A DNA stretch of 64,000 bases from Paractinoplanes ovalisporus (GTDB lineage Bacteria > Actinomycetota > Actinomycetes > Mycobacteriales > Micromonosporaceae). Each line of letters begins with the position of its first letter. Position 1 is the stretch's first letter. The translations under genes and the position numbers were made by a program. Location: contig NZ_JAENHP010000023.1 of the NCBI RefSeq assembly GCF_016834655.1, forward strand, positions 105,893 through 169,892. The letters are read 5' to 3'. Below the pieces are notes generated by a model, which saw only the letters and a list, made by a program, of their open reading frames with translations, made no database searches and was not told the DNA's origin. This document shows, one piece after another, positions 30,519 to 39,257 of the stretch.

Positions 30519-32165
30519 TCAGGCGACGTTGATCGACAGCGTGCGCGTGGTGCGGGTGCCCCAGCCGTCGGTGAACGCGACCGTGAAGGTGCCGGAGCCG
30601 GCCGACGGCCAGCCCTCGATCAGGCCGTTCGCGCCGAGTGACAGACCGTCCGGCAGAGCGCCGTCGACGACCGACCAGGTGCCGGTGCGACCGTCCGCGA
30701 CCGCCAGGTTCTGCGAGTAGTACGTGCCGGCCGAGCCGTCCGGCAGCCAGCTCGTCGAGATCACCGGCGTCGTCTTGCGAACGGTCACGGTGAGCGTACG
30801 GGTGGCCGACCGCGGCACGTAGTCGGTGAACCGGACGGTGACGGTGGCGGTGCCCGGCGCGACCGGCTTGCCGGTGATCGCCCCGCTCGGCCACAGCGTC
30901 AGGCCCGAGGGCAGACGGCCCGAGGCGACACTCCAGGAGCCCCGGCGCGCGGCCTTCAGGGTGAGCTTGCCCGAGTACGCGGTCCCGGTGGTCACGGTCA
31001 GCGACGAGCTCGTGATGACCGGGGCGGCGGGCGGCGCCGGCACGAACAGCAGCCGGTTGGCCGACCCCTTGGGGTCCTTGATCTTGCTCGTGGTGGCGTT
31101 CTTGACCAGGTAGTTGCGGACCTGGGCCGGGGTCATGGTCGGCGCGGCGTCCAGGGCCAGGGCCGCGGCGCCGGCCACGTGCGGGGACGCCATCGAGGTG
31201 CCGCTGGCGATCGCCGTCATGTAGTCGCCGCTGTAGAAGTCGGACCGGATGTTGACGCCGGGAGCGAACAGGTCGAGGGCCGGGCCCCAGTTCGAGAACG
31301 AGGCGCGACGGTCGGACGCGTCGGTGGCGCCCACGGTGATCGCGGCGGCCAGGCTGGCCGGGCTCGTCTTGCCGGCGTTGACGTTCTCGTTGCCGGCCGC
31401 CACCACGTACGTGACGCCGGAGTTGATCGACCGCTGGACGGCCGCGTTGAGCGACGCGCTGTACGAGCCGCCCACGCTCATGTTGGCCACGGCCGGCTTC
31501 ACGGCGTGCGCCGTCACCCAGTTGACGCCGCTGATCACCTGGGACAGCGAGCCCTCGCCCTTGCAGTTGAGCACCCGCACCGAGACCAGCTTGACCTGCT
31601 TGGCGACACCGAAGATCTGACCGCCGATGGTGCCGGCCACGTGCGTGCCGTGCCCGTTGCAGTCACCCGCGTTGGTGGTGCCCGAGAGCGCGTCGTAGCC
31701 GTAGCCGGCACGGCCACCGAAGTCGGCGTGCGAGATCCGGATGCCGGTGTCGATCACGTACGCGTGCACCGAGCTGCCGTCGTCGGTCGGCGTGAACGAC
31801 TTCGAGCCCTTGACGGCCCGCTGGTCGATGCGGTCGAGGCCCCACGGCGGGCTCTTCTGGGTGCCCTGGATGGTGAGAATGCGGTCCTGCTCGACGTAGC
31901 GCACGTCCGGGTCGGCGGCCAGGCGGCGGGCCTGGGTCGCGCTCATGTCGGCGACGTACGTCGAACCGCCGTCGACCGACATCGCCGACGCGTCACCGGA
32001 GACCGGCTGGTTCAGCGTCACGATGTAGCGGCCCGCGATGGCGCCGGGCGCACCCGTGCCGAAGACGGTTCCTTCGGGCAGGGCGGCCTGGGCCGGGACG
32101 GCGGTTCCGGCGAGGACGACGGCGGCGGTGGCGGCGGCCGCGGAGGCAAGGGTGCGCATACGCAT
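30519..32165 (-). CDS. Secreted subtilisin-family (S8) protease
   Basis: From ATG 32165 (or 32159) there are 548 residues. A signal peptide (1-27, ending AQA), an I9-type propeptide (about 45-100) and a subtilase catalytic domain (about 108-400) follow. The triad is D139 (VIDTG), H172 (GHGTH) and S324 (GTSMASPHV), with oxyanion Asn 259 (AAGNEN). It resembles proteinase K-type enzymes with three cysteines. The C-terminal 130 residues hold two putative Ig domains with PSGLTLWPSGAITGKP and PDGLSLGANGLIEGWP. It is an extracellular protease. The frame is open upstream to 32366, but only the chosen start gives a signal peptide. Confidence 0.92.
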   Translation of the reverse strand: MRMRTLASAAAATAAVVLAGTAVPAQAALPEGTVFGTGAPGAIAGRYIVTLNQPVSGDASAMSVDGGSTYVADMSATQARRLAADPDVRYVEQDRILTIQGTQKSPPWGLDRIDQRAVKGSKSFTPTDDGSSVHAYVIDTGIRISHADFGGRAGYGYDALSGTTNAGDCNGHGTHVAGTIGGQIFGVAKQVKLVSVRVLNCKGEGSLSQVISGVNWVTAHAVKPAVANMSVGGSYSASLNAAVQRSINSGVTYVVAAGNENVNAGKTSPASLAAAITVGATDASDRRASFSNWGPALDLFAPGVNIRSDFYSGDYMTAIASGTSMASPHVAGAAALALDAAPTMTPAQVRNYLVKNATTSKIKDPKGSANRLLFVPAPPAAPVITSSSLTVTTGTAYSGKLTLKAARRGSWSVASGRLPSGLTLWPSGAITGKPVAPGTATVTVRFTDYVPRSATRTLTVTVRKTTPVISTSWLPDGSAGTYYSQNLAVADGRTGTWSVVDGALPDGLSLGANGLIEGWPSAGSGTFTVAFTDGWGTRTTRTLSINVA

Positions 32166-32280
32166 GGCCGCCTCATCGGCGTTCGCCCTGGTCAGGGTGA
32201 GGAAAAGACCCGGCTCGCACCACGGAAATACCGGCTCTGCCACGAGCGTTGAGCGAGACGGCTTCAAGGGAGGAACCATC

Positions 32281-32403
32281 ATGAAGGTCCGGAACTCGCT
32301 GCGGTCACTGAAGAGCAAGCCCGGCAGCGTGGTCACCCGCCGTCGCGGCCGACAGGTCGTGATCAACCGGAAGAACCCGCGCTGGAACGGCCGTCAGGGC
32401 TGA
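32281..32403 (+). CDS. rpmJ: 50S ribosomal protein L36, zinc-free form
   Basis: A 40-residue basic protein, beginning MKVRNSLRSLKSKPGSVVTR and ending NPRWNGRQG. It is the alternative L36 without the four metal ligands of the canonical zinc-ribbon L36 (positions are Ser, Val, Arg and so on). In many bacteria this form replaces the zinc form under zinc limitation and is controlled by Zur. I see no clear Zur box upstream. GGGAGGAACC precedes ATG 32281. It is monocistronic, followed by a terminator at 32456, and lies away from the main ribosomal operon. Confidence 0.93.
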   Translation: MKVRNSLRSLKSKPGSVVTRRRGRQVVINRKNPRWNGRQG

Positions 32404-32455
32404 CATAGCACGATCGCGGGACGCCAGGGGCGAATCGCGATAACGTGGAAGAGAC

Positions 32456-32492
32456 AAAGCCGGAGTCCCGCCGCCACGGGGCTCCGGCTTTT
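32456..32492 (+). terminator. Terminator after the L36 gene
   Basis: Stem arms AAAGCCGGAG and CTCCGGCTTT (with an inner CCCG/CGGG pairing) close a short loop and are followed by a T-run. Confidence 0.85.
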
Positions 32493-32505
32493 CACGTCCC
32501 CAGAC

Positions 32506-32612
32506 TTCGCACGGCGGGCTTCTGCGCAGCGCAGCGCGGGCTTCCGCGCAGCACGGCGGGCTTCCGCAGGGCTCGGCGGGCCTCGACTGCGCGGCGGGGC
32601 TCAGCTCTGCGC
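32506..32612 (-). repeat. About five degenerate 20-22-bp units spanning the response regulator stop
   Basis: On the minus strand the units follow the pattern GCGCAG-N4-6-GCCCGCCG. The first unit contains the last codons and TGA of the gene at 32601; later units vary by one to four bases. No gene lies here. Confidence 0.7.
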
Positions 32613-33233
32613 GCGGTGGGCCACCAGGGCCAGCCGTACGCGGTTGGGGCTGCTGGTTTTGGTCATCAGGGCCGTGATGTGGGTCTTCACGGTGGTCACG
32701 CCGATGTGCAGCCGCTCCGCGATCTCGGTGTTGCTCAGCCCCTCGCCGACCAGATCGAGCACGTCACGCTCGCGCGCGGTCAACCCCTCGACCGGCCGCG
32801 GCCGCTCCGCCCCCACGCTCGTGGCGCGTCTCACCAACCGGCTCAGCACGTCACGGCTGAACGGGCTGTCCCCCGCCGCGGCCCGCCGGATGCCGTCGAG
32901 CAGCTCGGCCGGCGGCGCGTCCTTGAGCAGGAACCCGCAGGCGCCCGCGTTCAGCGCCGGGTAGAGGTGGTCGTCGTCGCCGAACGTGGTCAGCACCAGC
33001 ACCCGGGTCGCCGGCCGCTCGGCCAGCACCCGGCTCGTGGCGCTGATCCCGTCGACCCCCGGCATCCGCAGGTCCATCACGATCACGTCGGGCGCGAGCC
33101 GGGCGGCCAGGCTGATCGCCTCGCGCCCGTTGCCGGCCTCGCCCACCACCTCGAGATCGGGTTCGGCGTCGCACAGCATCTTCAGCCCGGCCCGGATGAG
33201 CTGCTGATCGTCGACGAGCAGGACCCGGATCAC
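32601..33233 (-). CDS. NarL-type response regulator
   Basis: The 210-residue protein has a receiver domain (about 1-120) with the acid pocket VDDQQ (Asp 8, Asp 9) and phospho-acceptor in VIVMDLRMPG (Asp 54), and a LuxR/GerE helix-turn-helix (about 148-205) with LTARERDVLDLVGEGLSNTE and HIGVTTVKTHI. It is a transcription factor paired with the histidine kinase directly upstream: its GTG 33233 overlaps the kinase stop (GTGA). Target genes are unknown; the nearest genes divergent from the unit are not obvious targets. Its 3' end is part of a tandem-repeat array. Confidence 0.92.
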   Translation of the reverse strand: MIRVLLVDDQQLIRAGLKMLCDAEPDLEVVGEAGNGREAISLAARLAPDVIVMDLRMPGVDGISATSRVLAERPATRVLVLTTFGDDDHLYPALNAGACGFLLKDAPPAELLDGIRRAAAGDSPFSRDVLSRLVRRATSVGAERPRPVEGLTARERDVLDLVGEGLSNTEIAERLHIGVTTVKTHITALMTKTSSPNRVRLALVAHRAQS

Positions 33234-34375
33234 GCGGCCACCCCCGGCAGCACCGTCGCGACGCGCCAGCCCGGCGGTTGCGGCCCCGCGCTCAGCTCGC
33301 CGCCCAGCACCTCGACGCGCTCCCGCATGCCGGTAAGCCCGTGGCCGCCGCCGGGTGGCTTCACGACCGGATCGGCGCCGCCGTCGTCGGACACCTCCCA
33401 GATCACGTCGCCCCCTTCGACGGCCACCCGCAGGCGCGCGTGGGCGGACGGGCCGGCGTGCTTGGCCACATTGGTCAGCGCTTCCTGAGTGAGGCGGAGC
33501 ACGGCCAGACCGCGTACGGAATCAATTGTCCCCACCGCCTCGTCGACATCGGCCTCGACCGTCAGGCCCGCGCGGCGTGCCGTGTCGACCGCCGCGCCCA
33601 GGGCCGTGGGCAGCGTGCCCGGCTCGATCACCGTGACCGCCGCGTCGTCACCCGCGCCCTCGTCGCGCAGCACCGCCACCAGCCGCCGCAGGTCGGTGAG
33701 GGCGGCCGAGCCGGTGCTGTGCACGTCGTCGAGCACCTCGCCCACCCGCGGGTCGATGCCCGGGACGACGTGCCGGACCACGCCCACGCGCAGCACCATC
33801 GACGCCACGTGATGGGCCACCACGTCGTGCAGCTCGCGGGCGATGGCGGCGCGCTCGTCGGCCCGGGCGGCCCGGTTGGCCATGGCGGCCTGCTGCTCGG
33901 ACTGGCGGCTCAGCTCACGCGACGTGCGCACGACCAGCCCCAGCAGCAGCGGCAGCCCGATCGGGATGACCAGGCTGAAGATGCCGTCCTTGATCCGTTC
34001 GCCGTCGGGGACGATGTCGAGCGCGATGTGAGCGGAGGCCAGCAGGGCCGCGCCGACCACGAAGACGCGGGGGCGGGCGGCCCAGACGACCAGCTCGCCC
34101 AGCGCCCAGCTGCTGCCGACCTGGTTGATCGTGGTGTCGTCGATGAGCAGGAACGCGACGGCCAGGAGGCCGCCCTGGACGGCCAGGTTGGCGATCGGGT
34201 GGCGGCCCAGCAGGGGCAGCGAGACGAAGGCGAGGACGGCCAGCACCCACTGCGTGACCGAGGTGACGTAGTGGCCGTCGGGGGTGAAGAGCAGATAGCT
34301 GACGCCGGTGAGGTCGAGCAGGAACAGGCGCGCCCACGTGTCGCGCCTGTCGAAGAGCCTGCCGAGCCAACCCAT
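33230..34375 (-). CDS. Sensor histidine kinase, HisKA_3 family
   Basis: From ATG 34375 there are 381 residues. The frame also extends through the TTATCCACA repeat to 34441 but that start is a GTG inside the repeat, so ATG 34375 (MGWLGRLFDRRDTW) is chosen. Five or six membrane helices span about residues 17-160. Then come a short coiled linker, the phosphorylation site AAIARELHDVVAHHVASMV at about 190-208, and the ATPase with N-box TQEALTNVAKHAG and G-box GGGHGLTGMRERVEVLGG. No large outside sensor domain, so the signal is probably sensed in the membrane. Overlaps its response regulator gene. Confidence 0.9.
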   Translation of the reverse strand: MGWLGRLFDRRDTWARLFLLDLTGVSYLLFTPDGHYVTSVTQWVLAVLAFVSLPLLGRHPIANLAVQGGLLAVAFLLIDDTTINQVGSSWALGELVVWAARPRVFVVGAALLASAHIALDIVPDGERIKDGIFSLVIPIGLPLLLGLVVRTSRELSRQSEQQAAMANRAARADERAAIARELHDVVAHHVASMVLRVGVVRHVVPGIDPRVGEVLDDVHSTGSAALTDLRRLVAVLRDEGAGDDAAVTVIEPGTLPTALGAAVDTARRAGLTVEADVDEAVGTIDSVRGLAVLRLTQEALTNVAKHAGPSAHARLRVAVEGGDVIWEVSDDGGADPVVKPPGGGHGLTGMRERVEVLGGELSAGPQPPGWRVATVLPGVAA

Positions 34376-34404
34376 GGCGCTGAGCTTAGAAGGTTCGGGG
34401 CCGA

Positions 34405-35406
34405 TCACTTCCGCGTTGTCCACAGGCTCGGAGTTATCCACAGGTCGCTCGCCTCGTCCGGCGCGGAGCCGCGATTTCCGTCAGAATGCTTGGCGGGGGA
34501 GCCCCCTGGGAGGGTGGGTTTTTGGTGACCCCAGTATGACTTGATCATGGCCAGGGCGGCCAGCGCGCTCACGACGATCAAGGCGGCCAGCGCGGTCAGG
34601 GTCAGGGCGTCCGGCCGCAGCAACGCCTGACCCCGCAGCGCCTGCCAGGTCAGGATCACGGTCAACCCGCCGTACGCGAAAGCCGCGACCACGACCAGCC
34701 GCGCGCGAGCCCGCACCCCCAGCCGGGTCAGCAGGATCGCCAGCAACGGCAACGCCTGCAGGCCGTGCAGGCCGATGAAGTGACCGATGCGCAGGTCGCC
34801 GCCGGTCGTGCTCCAGCCGACGAGGGGCAGGCCGGGCCCGCCGTCCGGCACCCCGACCGCGTGCGCGCCCGCGATGCCCTCGATGCCGGTGTCCTGCTGC
34901 ATCGGCAGCACCATCGGGACTGCGGCCAGCATGCCGAGCAGCGAGAGCAGCAGGCCGGCGCGGATCGCGTACGCGGCCGTGCGGTCCGGGATCCGCTGCA
35001 CGAGCGCCACCACGCCGATCACCAGGTGGGCGAGGAACAGCACCACGATCACGTTGCCCATGAGCGTCCAGAGCTGCTCGTCGAGCGGGGTGGCGTTGTT
35101 GTAGTGGCTGCGATGCCCGCGGGCGGCCTGGAACGTGATGATCGCGACCTCGGCCACCGAGGCGGCGACGATCACCGTGGCTGCCCACTCGGCGACCCGG
35201 CTGCGCCGCGGCAGCACGGCCAGCATCCAGGCCAGGGTGAGGCCGTACACGGTGAACGAGACCGAGAACTTGAACGGCTTGAGCCAGACCGGGGCGCCGA
35301 CCAGCACGCGGTCGTCGGCGAAGACCCCGACGGCGGTGATCACGGTCAGCACGGCCATGGCCGCGGTCATCAGCAGCAGGGGCCGGTGCCATCTCTCGCT
35401 TCTCAT
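34405..35406 (-). CDS. Multi-pass membrane protein of unknown function
   Basis: The 333-residue protein from ATG 35406 has about seven or eight hydrophobic helices (for example MTAAMAVLTVITAVGVF, GLTLAWMLAVLP, VIVVLFLAHLVIGVVALV, LTALAALIVVSALAALAMI). Conserved-looking loops are LKPFKFSVSFTVYG near 43 and GHFIGLHGLQALPLLAILL near 205, a pattern seen in uncharacterised actinobacterial membrane proteins. The last 35 residues (from GHQKPTLPGGSPAKHSDGN) are encoded by dispersed element R2, so the natural C-terminus has probably been replaced. It does not share an operon with a gene of known role. Confidence 0.68.
   Translation of the reverse strand: MRSERWHRPLLLMTAAMAVLTVITAVGVFADDRVLVGAPVWLKPFKFSVSFTVYGLTLAWMLAVLPRRSRVAEWAATVIVAASVAEVAIITFQAARGHRSHYNNATPLDEQLWTLMGNVIVVLFLAHLVIGVVALVQRIPDRTAAYAIRAGLLLSLLGMLAAVPMVLPMQQDTGIEGIAGAHAVGVPDGGPGLPLVGWSTTGGDLRIGHFIGLHGLQALPLLAILLTRLGVRARARLVVVAAFAYGGLTVILTWQALRGQALLRPDALTLTALAALIVVSALAALAMIKSYWGHQKPTLPGGSPAKHSDGNRGSAPDEASDLWITPSLWTTRK
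34416..34518 (+). repeat. Dispersed element, copy R2, at a gene border
   Basis: TTGTCCACA (34416-34424) and GAGTTATCCACAG (34431-34443) are followed by CGATTTCCGTCA and CCCCCTGGGAGGGTGGG, ending near 34518. It matches copy R1 at 5760-5849 over its length and lies between the kinase and the membrane protein gene, whose C-terminus it encodes. Confidence 0.65.
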
Positions 35407-35527
35407 GACCGCAGCCTCGCCGGGTCCGGGGCCTGGATCGTCCGCCCGCGGGTCCCGGTCGCGGCCGCCGGTCCGAGGCGGTCTCCTCCCTAGGTAGGAG
35501 GCGGCCCGGCCATGGATACTGGCGCGC

Positions 35528-36868
35528 GTGATCGACTTCCCCGCCGATGAGTCCGGCCGGCGCAGCAGCTCCGCCCTCGGCCGCCACGTGGTGGCCGACG
35601 CGCTGCGTGTGGCCGACCCCGCCGCCGCCGACGCCGCCCTCGCCGAGAAGGACTGGCGGCGCGGCTACCTGCGTCACTTCCGCGCCCTGGTGTCGGCGGG
35701 GCTCTCCGACGGGTACGACATCGCCGAGGCCGGGCTCGCGTCCGTGCACTCCCGGATGCCGGTCGAGATCACCGAGCCGTCCCAGCCGTTCGAGACGCTG
35801 ACGGTCGACGGCGACGCCGAACGCGAGACCGAGGTCGTGCTGCCCTACCGGGGTGAGCTGCTGCGCGGGCCCGCCCTGCAACGGCAGCTGGACGCCTGGG
35901 TGGCGGGCGGTGTGGTCGAGCAGTCGTGCGCCGACGCCGTACGGGACGTGGCCGCCAACCCGGACTGGCTCGACCTCTCCGATCAGCGCCTCGTCGTGCT
36001 GGGCGCGGGGGCCGAGATGGGCCCACTGCCGGCCGTGCTGACCTGGGGCGGAACCGTGGTCGGGATCGACCTGCCGCGGGTCTGGGACCGGGTCGCGGCC
36101 GTCCCGAGCGCCGGCCGCCTGATCACGCCTCAACGGCCGGGCCGACCGGCCGGGGCCGACCTGCTCACCGAGCTGGGGGCCGTCGCGCACTGGCTGGCCG
36201 GGCTGGAGGGCCGGCTGATCCTGGGCAACTACGTCTACGCGCCCGGGGCCGCGTACGCCCGTCTCTCGGTCGCCGTGGACGCCCTGGCCACGCATCTCCG
36301 CGCCCGCCGGGACGACGTCGCGCTGGCCTTCCTGGCCACCCCGACCGACGTCTTCGCGGTGCCGCCGACCGCCGTGGAGCTCTCCCGGTCGCGCTTCGAG
36401 CGCCGGTCCCGCCTGGCCCGCACGACCGGCGCCCTCTCGGCCGGTCGCCTGCTGCAGCCCAATTATCCCGGCGAGGCCGTCAACGACAGCCTGGTGCCGC
36501 AGCAGGGCCCGAACTACGCGCTGGCCAAGCGGATCCAGCGCTGGCGGGCGTCGGTGACCCGGCGCGACGGCGTGGTGAGCTTCGCCGTGGCCCCGCCGAC
36601 CCGCACCCGTTCGGTGACCAGCAACCGCCTGCTGGCCGCGGCCTACGCGGGGGCGCACCTGTTCGACGTGGAGATCTTCGAGCCGGCCACCGCCAACCGC
36701 CTGATGGCCCTGCTGCTGGTCCACCAGATCCGCAAGCCCCGCTCGTCGGCGCCGGCCGCGTGGCAGGACGAGGCGGTGTCAGCCGTGCACGGCGGTCTGT
36801 GGACGACGGCCTACCATCCGCGTACGGCGTTGGGCCTGGCCGCCGTGCGAGGGCTGGTCAAGCGATGA
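35528..36868 (+). CDS. Rossmann-fold protein of unknown function, coupled to a methyltransferase
   Basis: A soluble 446-residue protein starting at GTG 35528 (VIDFPADESGRRSSSALGRH). Residues about 150-180 have a Rossmann-type nucleotide-binding loop, VVLGAGAEMGPLPAVLTWGG then TVVGIDLP, followed by a helix and strand set. A conserved-looking segment PNYPGEAVNDSLVPQQGPNY lies near 313. It may be a dehydrogenase or methyltransferase relative, but the overall family is not one I can name; similar proteins occur in other actinomycetes. Its TGA overlaps the ATG of the methyltransferase (ATGA), so the two are translated together. Confidence 0.65.
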   Translation: MIDFPADESGRRSSSALGRHVVADALRVADPAAADAALAEKDWRRGYLRHFRALVSAGLSDGYDIAEAGLASVHSRMPVEITEPSQPFETLTVDGDAERETEVVLPYRGELLRGPALQRQLDAWVAGGVVEQSCADAVRDVAANPDWLDLSDQRLVVLGAGAEMGPLPAVLTWGGTVVGIDLPRVWDRVAAVPSAGRLITPQRPGRPAGADLLTELGAVAHWLAGLEGRLILGNYVYAPGAAYARLSVAVDALATHLRARRDDVALAFLATPTDVFAVPPTAVELSRSRFERRSRLARTTGALSAGRLLQPNYPGEAVNDSLVPQQGPNYALAKRIQRWRASVTRRDGVVSFAVAPPTRTRSVTSNRLLAAAYAGAHLFDVEIFEPATANRLMALLLVHQIRKPRSSAPAAWQDEAVSAVHGGLWTTAYHPRTALGLAAVRGLVKR

Positions 36869-37614
36869 CCGATGCCGTGGTGGCCCACTTCGACGGGGTG
36901 GCCGAGCGCTACGACGAGGTGCTGCCGTTCTTCTCGGCCTTTGCCACGGCCGCCGTCGAGAGGCTTGCGCTTCCTTCCGGCGTACGGGCCCTGGACCTGG
37001 CCTGTGGTCGCGGAGCGCTGACCGGTGCGCTACTCGACCGTGGGGCCGTGGTCACCGCGGTCGACGCCGCTCCGCGAATGATCGAGCTGGTGCGCGGCGC
37101 CTATCCCGGCATTTCCGCGAGCGTGATGGACTCGGCCCGCCTCGATTTTCCGGACGCGACCTTCGATCTGGTCGTGTGCGGCTTCGCCATCCACATCGTG
37201 GCCGACCCGGAGGCGACTCTGCGCGAAGTCATCCGGGTCACGAAGCCGGGCGGCCGGGTGGCGTTCACCGTTCCCGAGGCGGGCGACACCACCGACCCGC
37301 TGGTCGATCTGTACGCGGAATACCGGCAGTTCCAGCAGGACGGCGACGGCCGCCACGGGAACGATTTCGACATCGAGGACGGTTTTCCCGGGCTGGTCGA
37401 TCTGCGCGCCGAACCGCTCGATATCGCGATTCCGGTGCCGGACGGCGAGACCTACTGGCAGTGGAGCCGATCGCACGGGTCGGGCCGGTTCATCGACGGC
37501 CTGACCCCGTTCCGCCGGGCCGAGATGCACGCGCGGCTGCTCGAGAGAATGGTCGAACTGCCGGGATTCGTGCTGCGGCGCTCGGCGACGTTGTGGACCG
37601 CCCGTACGGGGTAA
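36865..37614 (+). CDS. Class I SAM-dependent methyltransferase
   Basis: The 249-residue protein has the class I motif set: ALDLACGRGALTGALLDRGA at about 46-65 (motif I), VTAVDAAPRMIEL (motif II acidic residue), FDLVVCGFAIHIV (motif IV) and EVIRVTKPGGRVAFTVPE (motif V). It is closest to small UbiE/Methyltransf_11-type enzymes acting on lipids, quinones or small molecules. The start is in the stop of the upstream Rossmann protein, which could provide or modify its substrate. A dihydrofolate-reductase-fold gene follows after 9 bases. Confidence 0.87.
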   Translation: MTDAVVAHFDGVAERYDEVLPFFSAFATAAVERLALPSGVRALDLACGRGALTGALLDRGAVVTAVDAAPRMIELVRGAYPGISASVMDSARLDFPDATFDLVVCGFAIHIVADPEATLREVIRVTKPGGRVAFTVPEAGDTTDPLVDLYAEYRQFQQDGDGRHGNDFDIEDGFPGLVDLRAEPLDIAIPVPDGETYWQWSRSHGSGRFIDGLTPFRRAEMHARLLERMVELPGFVLRRSATLWTARTG

Positions 37615-37623
37615 GAGCAGCCC

Positions 37624-38163
37624 ATGCGCAGACTCGTGGTGACCGAGAACATCACCGTCGACGGCATCATCGCGCCGATCGGTGACTGGTTCGATCCGAT
37701 GACGACCGACGACGAACTGGAAGCGGTGAACGCCCAGAACAGCGCCGACTCCGACGCCCTGGTGCTGGGCCGGGTGACGTACGAGGAATTCGCCGGTTTC
37801 TGGCCGCATCAGCAGGGGCCGATCACCGACTATCTGAACCGGGTCTCGAAATACGTGGTGTCGGGAAGTCTGGACAAGGTGGACTGGCAGAACACGACGA
37901 TCCTGAACGGGGATCTCGCCGAGGACATCGCGGCGCTGAAAGCCTTGGACGGCAAGGACATCACCGTCACCGGCAGCACTCGGCTCGTGCACTCGCTCAT
38001 TCCGACCGGGCTCGTCGACCTGTTCCGGCTCTTCGTCTATCCCCTCGCGCAGGGGCGCGGAACCCGCTTGTTCGACGATGCGGGACTGCGCCTCGCACCC
38101 GTACGGACGCAGCAGTTCGCTTCTGGTGTGGTGCTGCTCGAATATGCCCCGGCGGTCGTCTAG
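37624..38163 (+). CDS. Dihydrofolate reductase-fold protein (RibD C-terminal type)
   Basis: The 179-residue protein has the single-domain DHFR/RibD-C fold seen in many actinomycete proteins: RRLVVTENITVDGIIAP at 2-18, DALVLGRVTYEEFAGFW at about 44-60, KYVVSGSL, ITVTGSTRLVHSLIPTGLVD near 119-138, and a final LLEYAP. Members reduce pteridine- or flavin-like compounds with NADPH or have unknown substrates. The first residues lack an antifolate-type full active site, so a housekeeping folA is unlikely. The stop overlaps that of the convergent XdhC-type gene by 4 bases. Confidence 0.85.
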   Translation: MRRLVVTENITVDGIIAPIGDWFDPMTTDDELEAVNAQNSADSDALVLGRVTYEEFAGFWPHQQGPITDYLNRVSKYVVSGSLDKVDWQNTTILNGDLAEDIAALKALDGKDITVTGSTRLVHSLIPTGLVDLFRLFVYPLAQGRGTRLFDDAGLRLAPVRTQQFASGVVLLEYAPAVV

Positions 38164-39257
38164 TCGGGGTGGATGCGGCCCGCGGTCGCGGTCAGGCGGG
38201 CGCCCGTGCCGCCCCAGCGCAGCGCCACGATCTCGGCCGCGATGCTGACCGCGGTCTCCTCGGGGGTGCGCGCGCCCAGGTCGAGTCCGACCGGTGAACT
38301 GAGCCGGGCCAGGTCGGCGTCGGAGAGCCCGGCCTCCTGCAGGCGCTTGTTGCGGTCGTCGTGGGTGCGGCGGGAGCCCATCGCCCCCACGTACGCGACC
38401 GGCAGCCGCAGCGCCACCTCCAGCACCGGCACGTCGAACTTGGGGTCGTGGGTGAGCACACAGAGGACGGTCCGCTCGTCGATCCGGCCCGCTTCGACCT
38501 CGGCGTTCAGATAGCGGTGGGGCCAGTCGACCACGACCTCGTCGGCCGACGGGAACCGGCGCCTGGTCGCGAAGATGGGCCGGGCGTCGCAGACGGTCAC
38601 GTGATAGCCCAGGAACGACCCGATGCGCGCGGTCGCCGCGGCGTGGTCGGTGGCGCCGAAGACGAGCATCCGGGCCGGCGGCGCGAACGACGCAACCAGC
38701 ACGGACAGTCCTTCCCCGCGGCGCTCGCCCGACGGTCCGTAGTGGAGAACACCGGTACGCCCCGCAGCGAGCAGCCCGCGCCCGTCGTCGGTGACGGCGT
38801 CGTCGACCCGGTCACCGCCCAGAGTTCCCGTACGCTCGTCCGGCGTGATCAGCAGATGCCGGGCCCCGTCGAGCCGCGTCATCAGGGCCACCGGACGGCC
38901 TTCCCCGATCGCGCGGGCCAGTTCGGGCAGTTGCGGGAACGACTCCCGGTCGACCCGCTCGATCAGCAGCTCGATGATGCCGCCGCAGGTCAGGCCCACC
39001 TCGAACGCGTCGTCGTCGCTGACGCCGTAGCGGGCCGTGCGCGCCTCGCCGGTCTCGATGACCTCGCGGCACAGCTCGTAGACCGCACCCTCGACACACC
39101 CGCCGGAGACGCTGCCCACCACCTCGCCGTCCGGCCCGACGACCATGGCCGCGCCCGGTTGCCGGGGCGCGCTCGACCAGGTCGCCGTCACCGTGGCGAG
39201 TCCGACCGGCTCGCCCGCCTCCCACCAGGCCAGCAGCCTGTCCAGCACATCACGCAT
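38160..39257 (-). CDS. XdhC/CoxI-family molybdenum-hydroxylase maturation protein
   Basis: The 365-residue protein has the two parts of the family: an N-terminal XdhC domain with GSVSGGCVEGAV at about 48-59 and a CGG motif near 90, and a C-terminal Rossmann domain with MLVFGATDHAAATARIGSFLGY, VCDAR and YVGAMGSRRTHDDR. XdhC proteins sulfurate or load the molybdenum cofactor into xanthine dehydrogenase-type enzymes. The N-terminus overlaps the end of a MobA-like gene by 8 bases. The hydroxylase itself is not in the window. Confidence 0.9.
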   Translation of the reverse strand: MRDVLDRLLAWWEAGEPVGLATVTATWSSAPRQPGAAMVVGPDGEVVGSVSGGCVEGAVYELCREVIETGEARTARYGVSDDDAFEVGLTCGGIIELLIERVDRESFPQLPELARAIGEGRPVALMTRLDGARHLLITPDERTGTLGGDRVDDAVTDDGRGLLAAGRTGVLHYGPSGERRGEGLSVLVASFAPPARMLVFGATDHAAATARIGSFLGYHVTVCDARPIFATRRRFPSADEVVVDWPHRYLNAEVEAGRIDERTVLCVLTHDPKFDVPVLEVALRLPVAYVGAMGSRRTHDDRNKRLQEAGLSDADLARLSSPVGLDLGARTPEETAVSIAAEIVALRWGGTGARLTATAGRIHPD

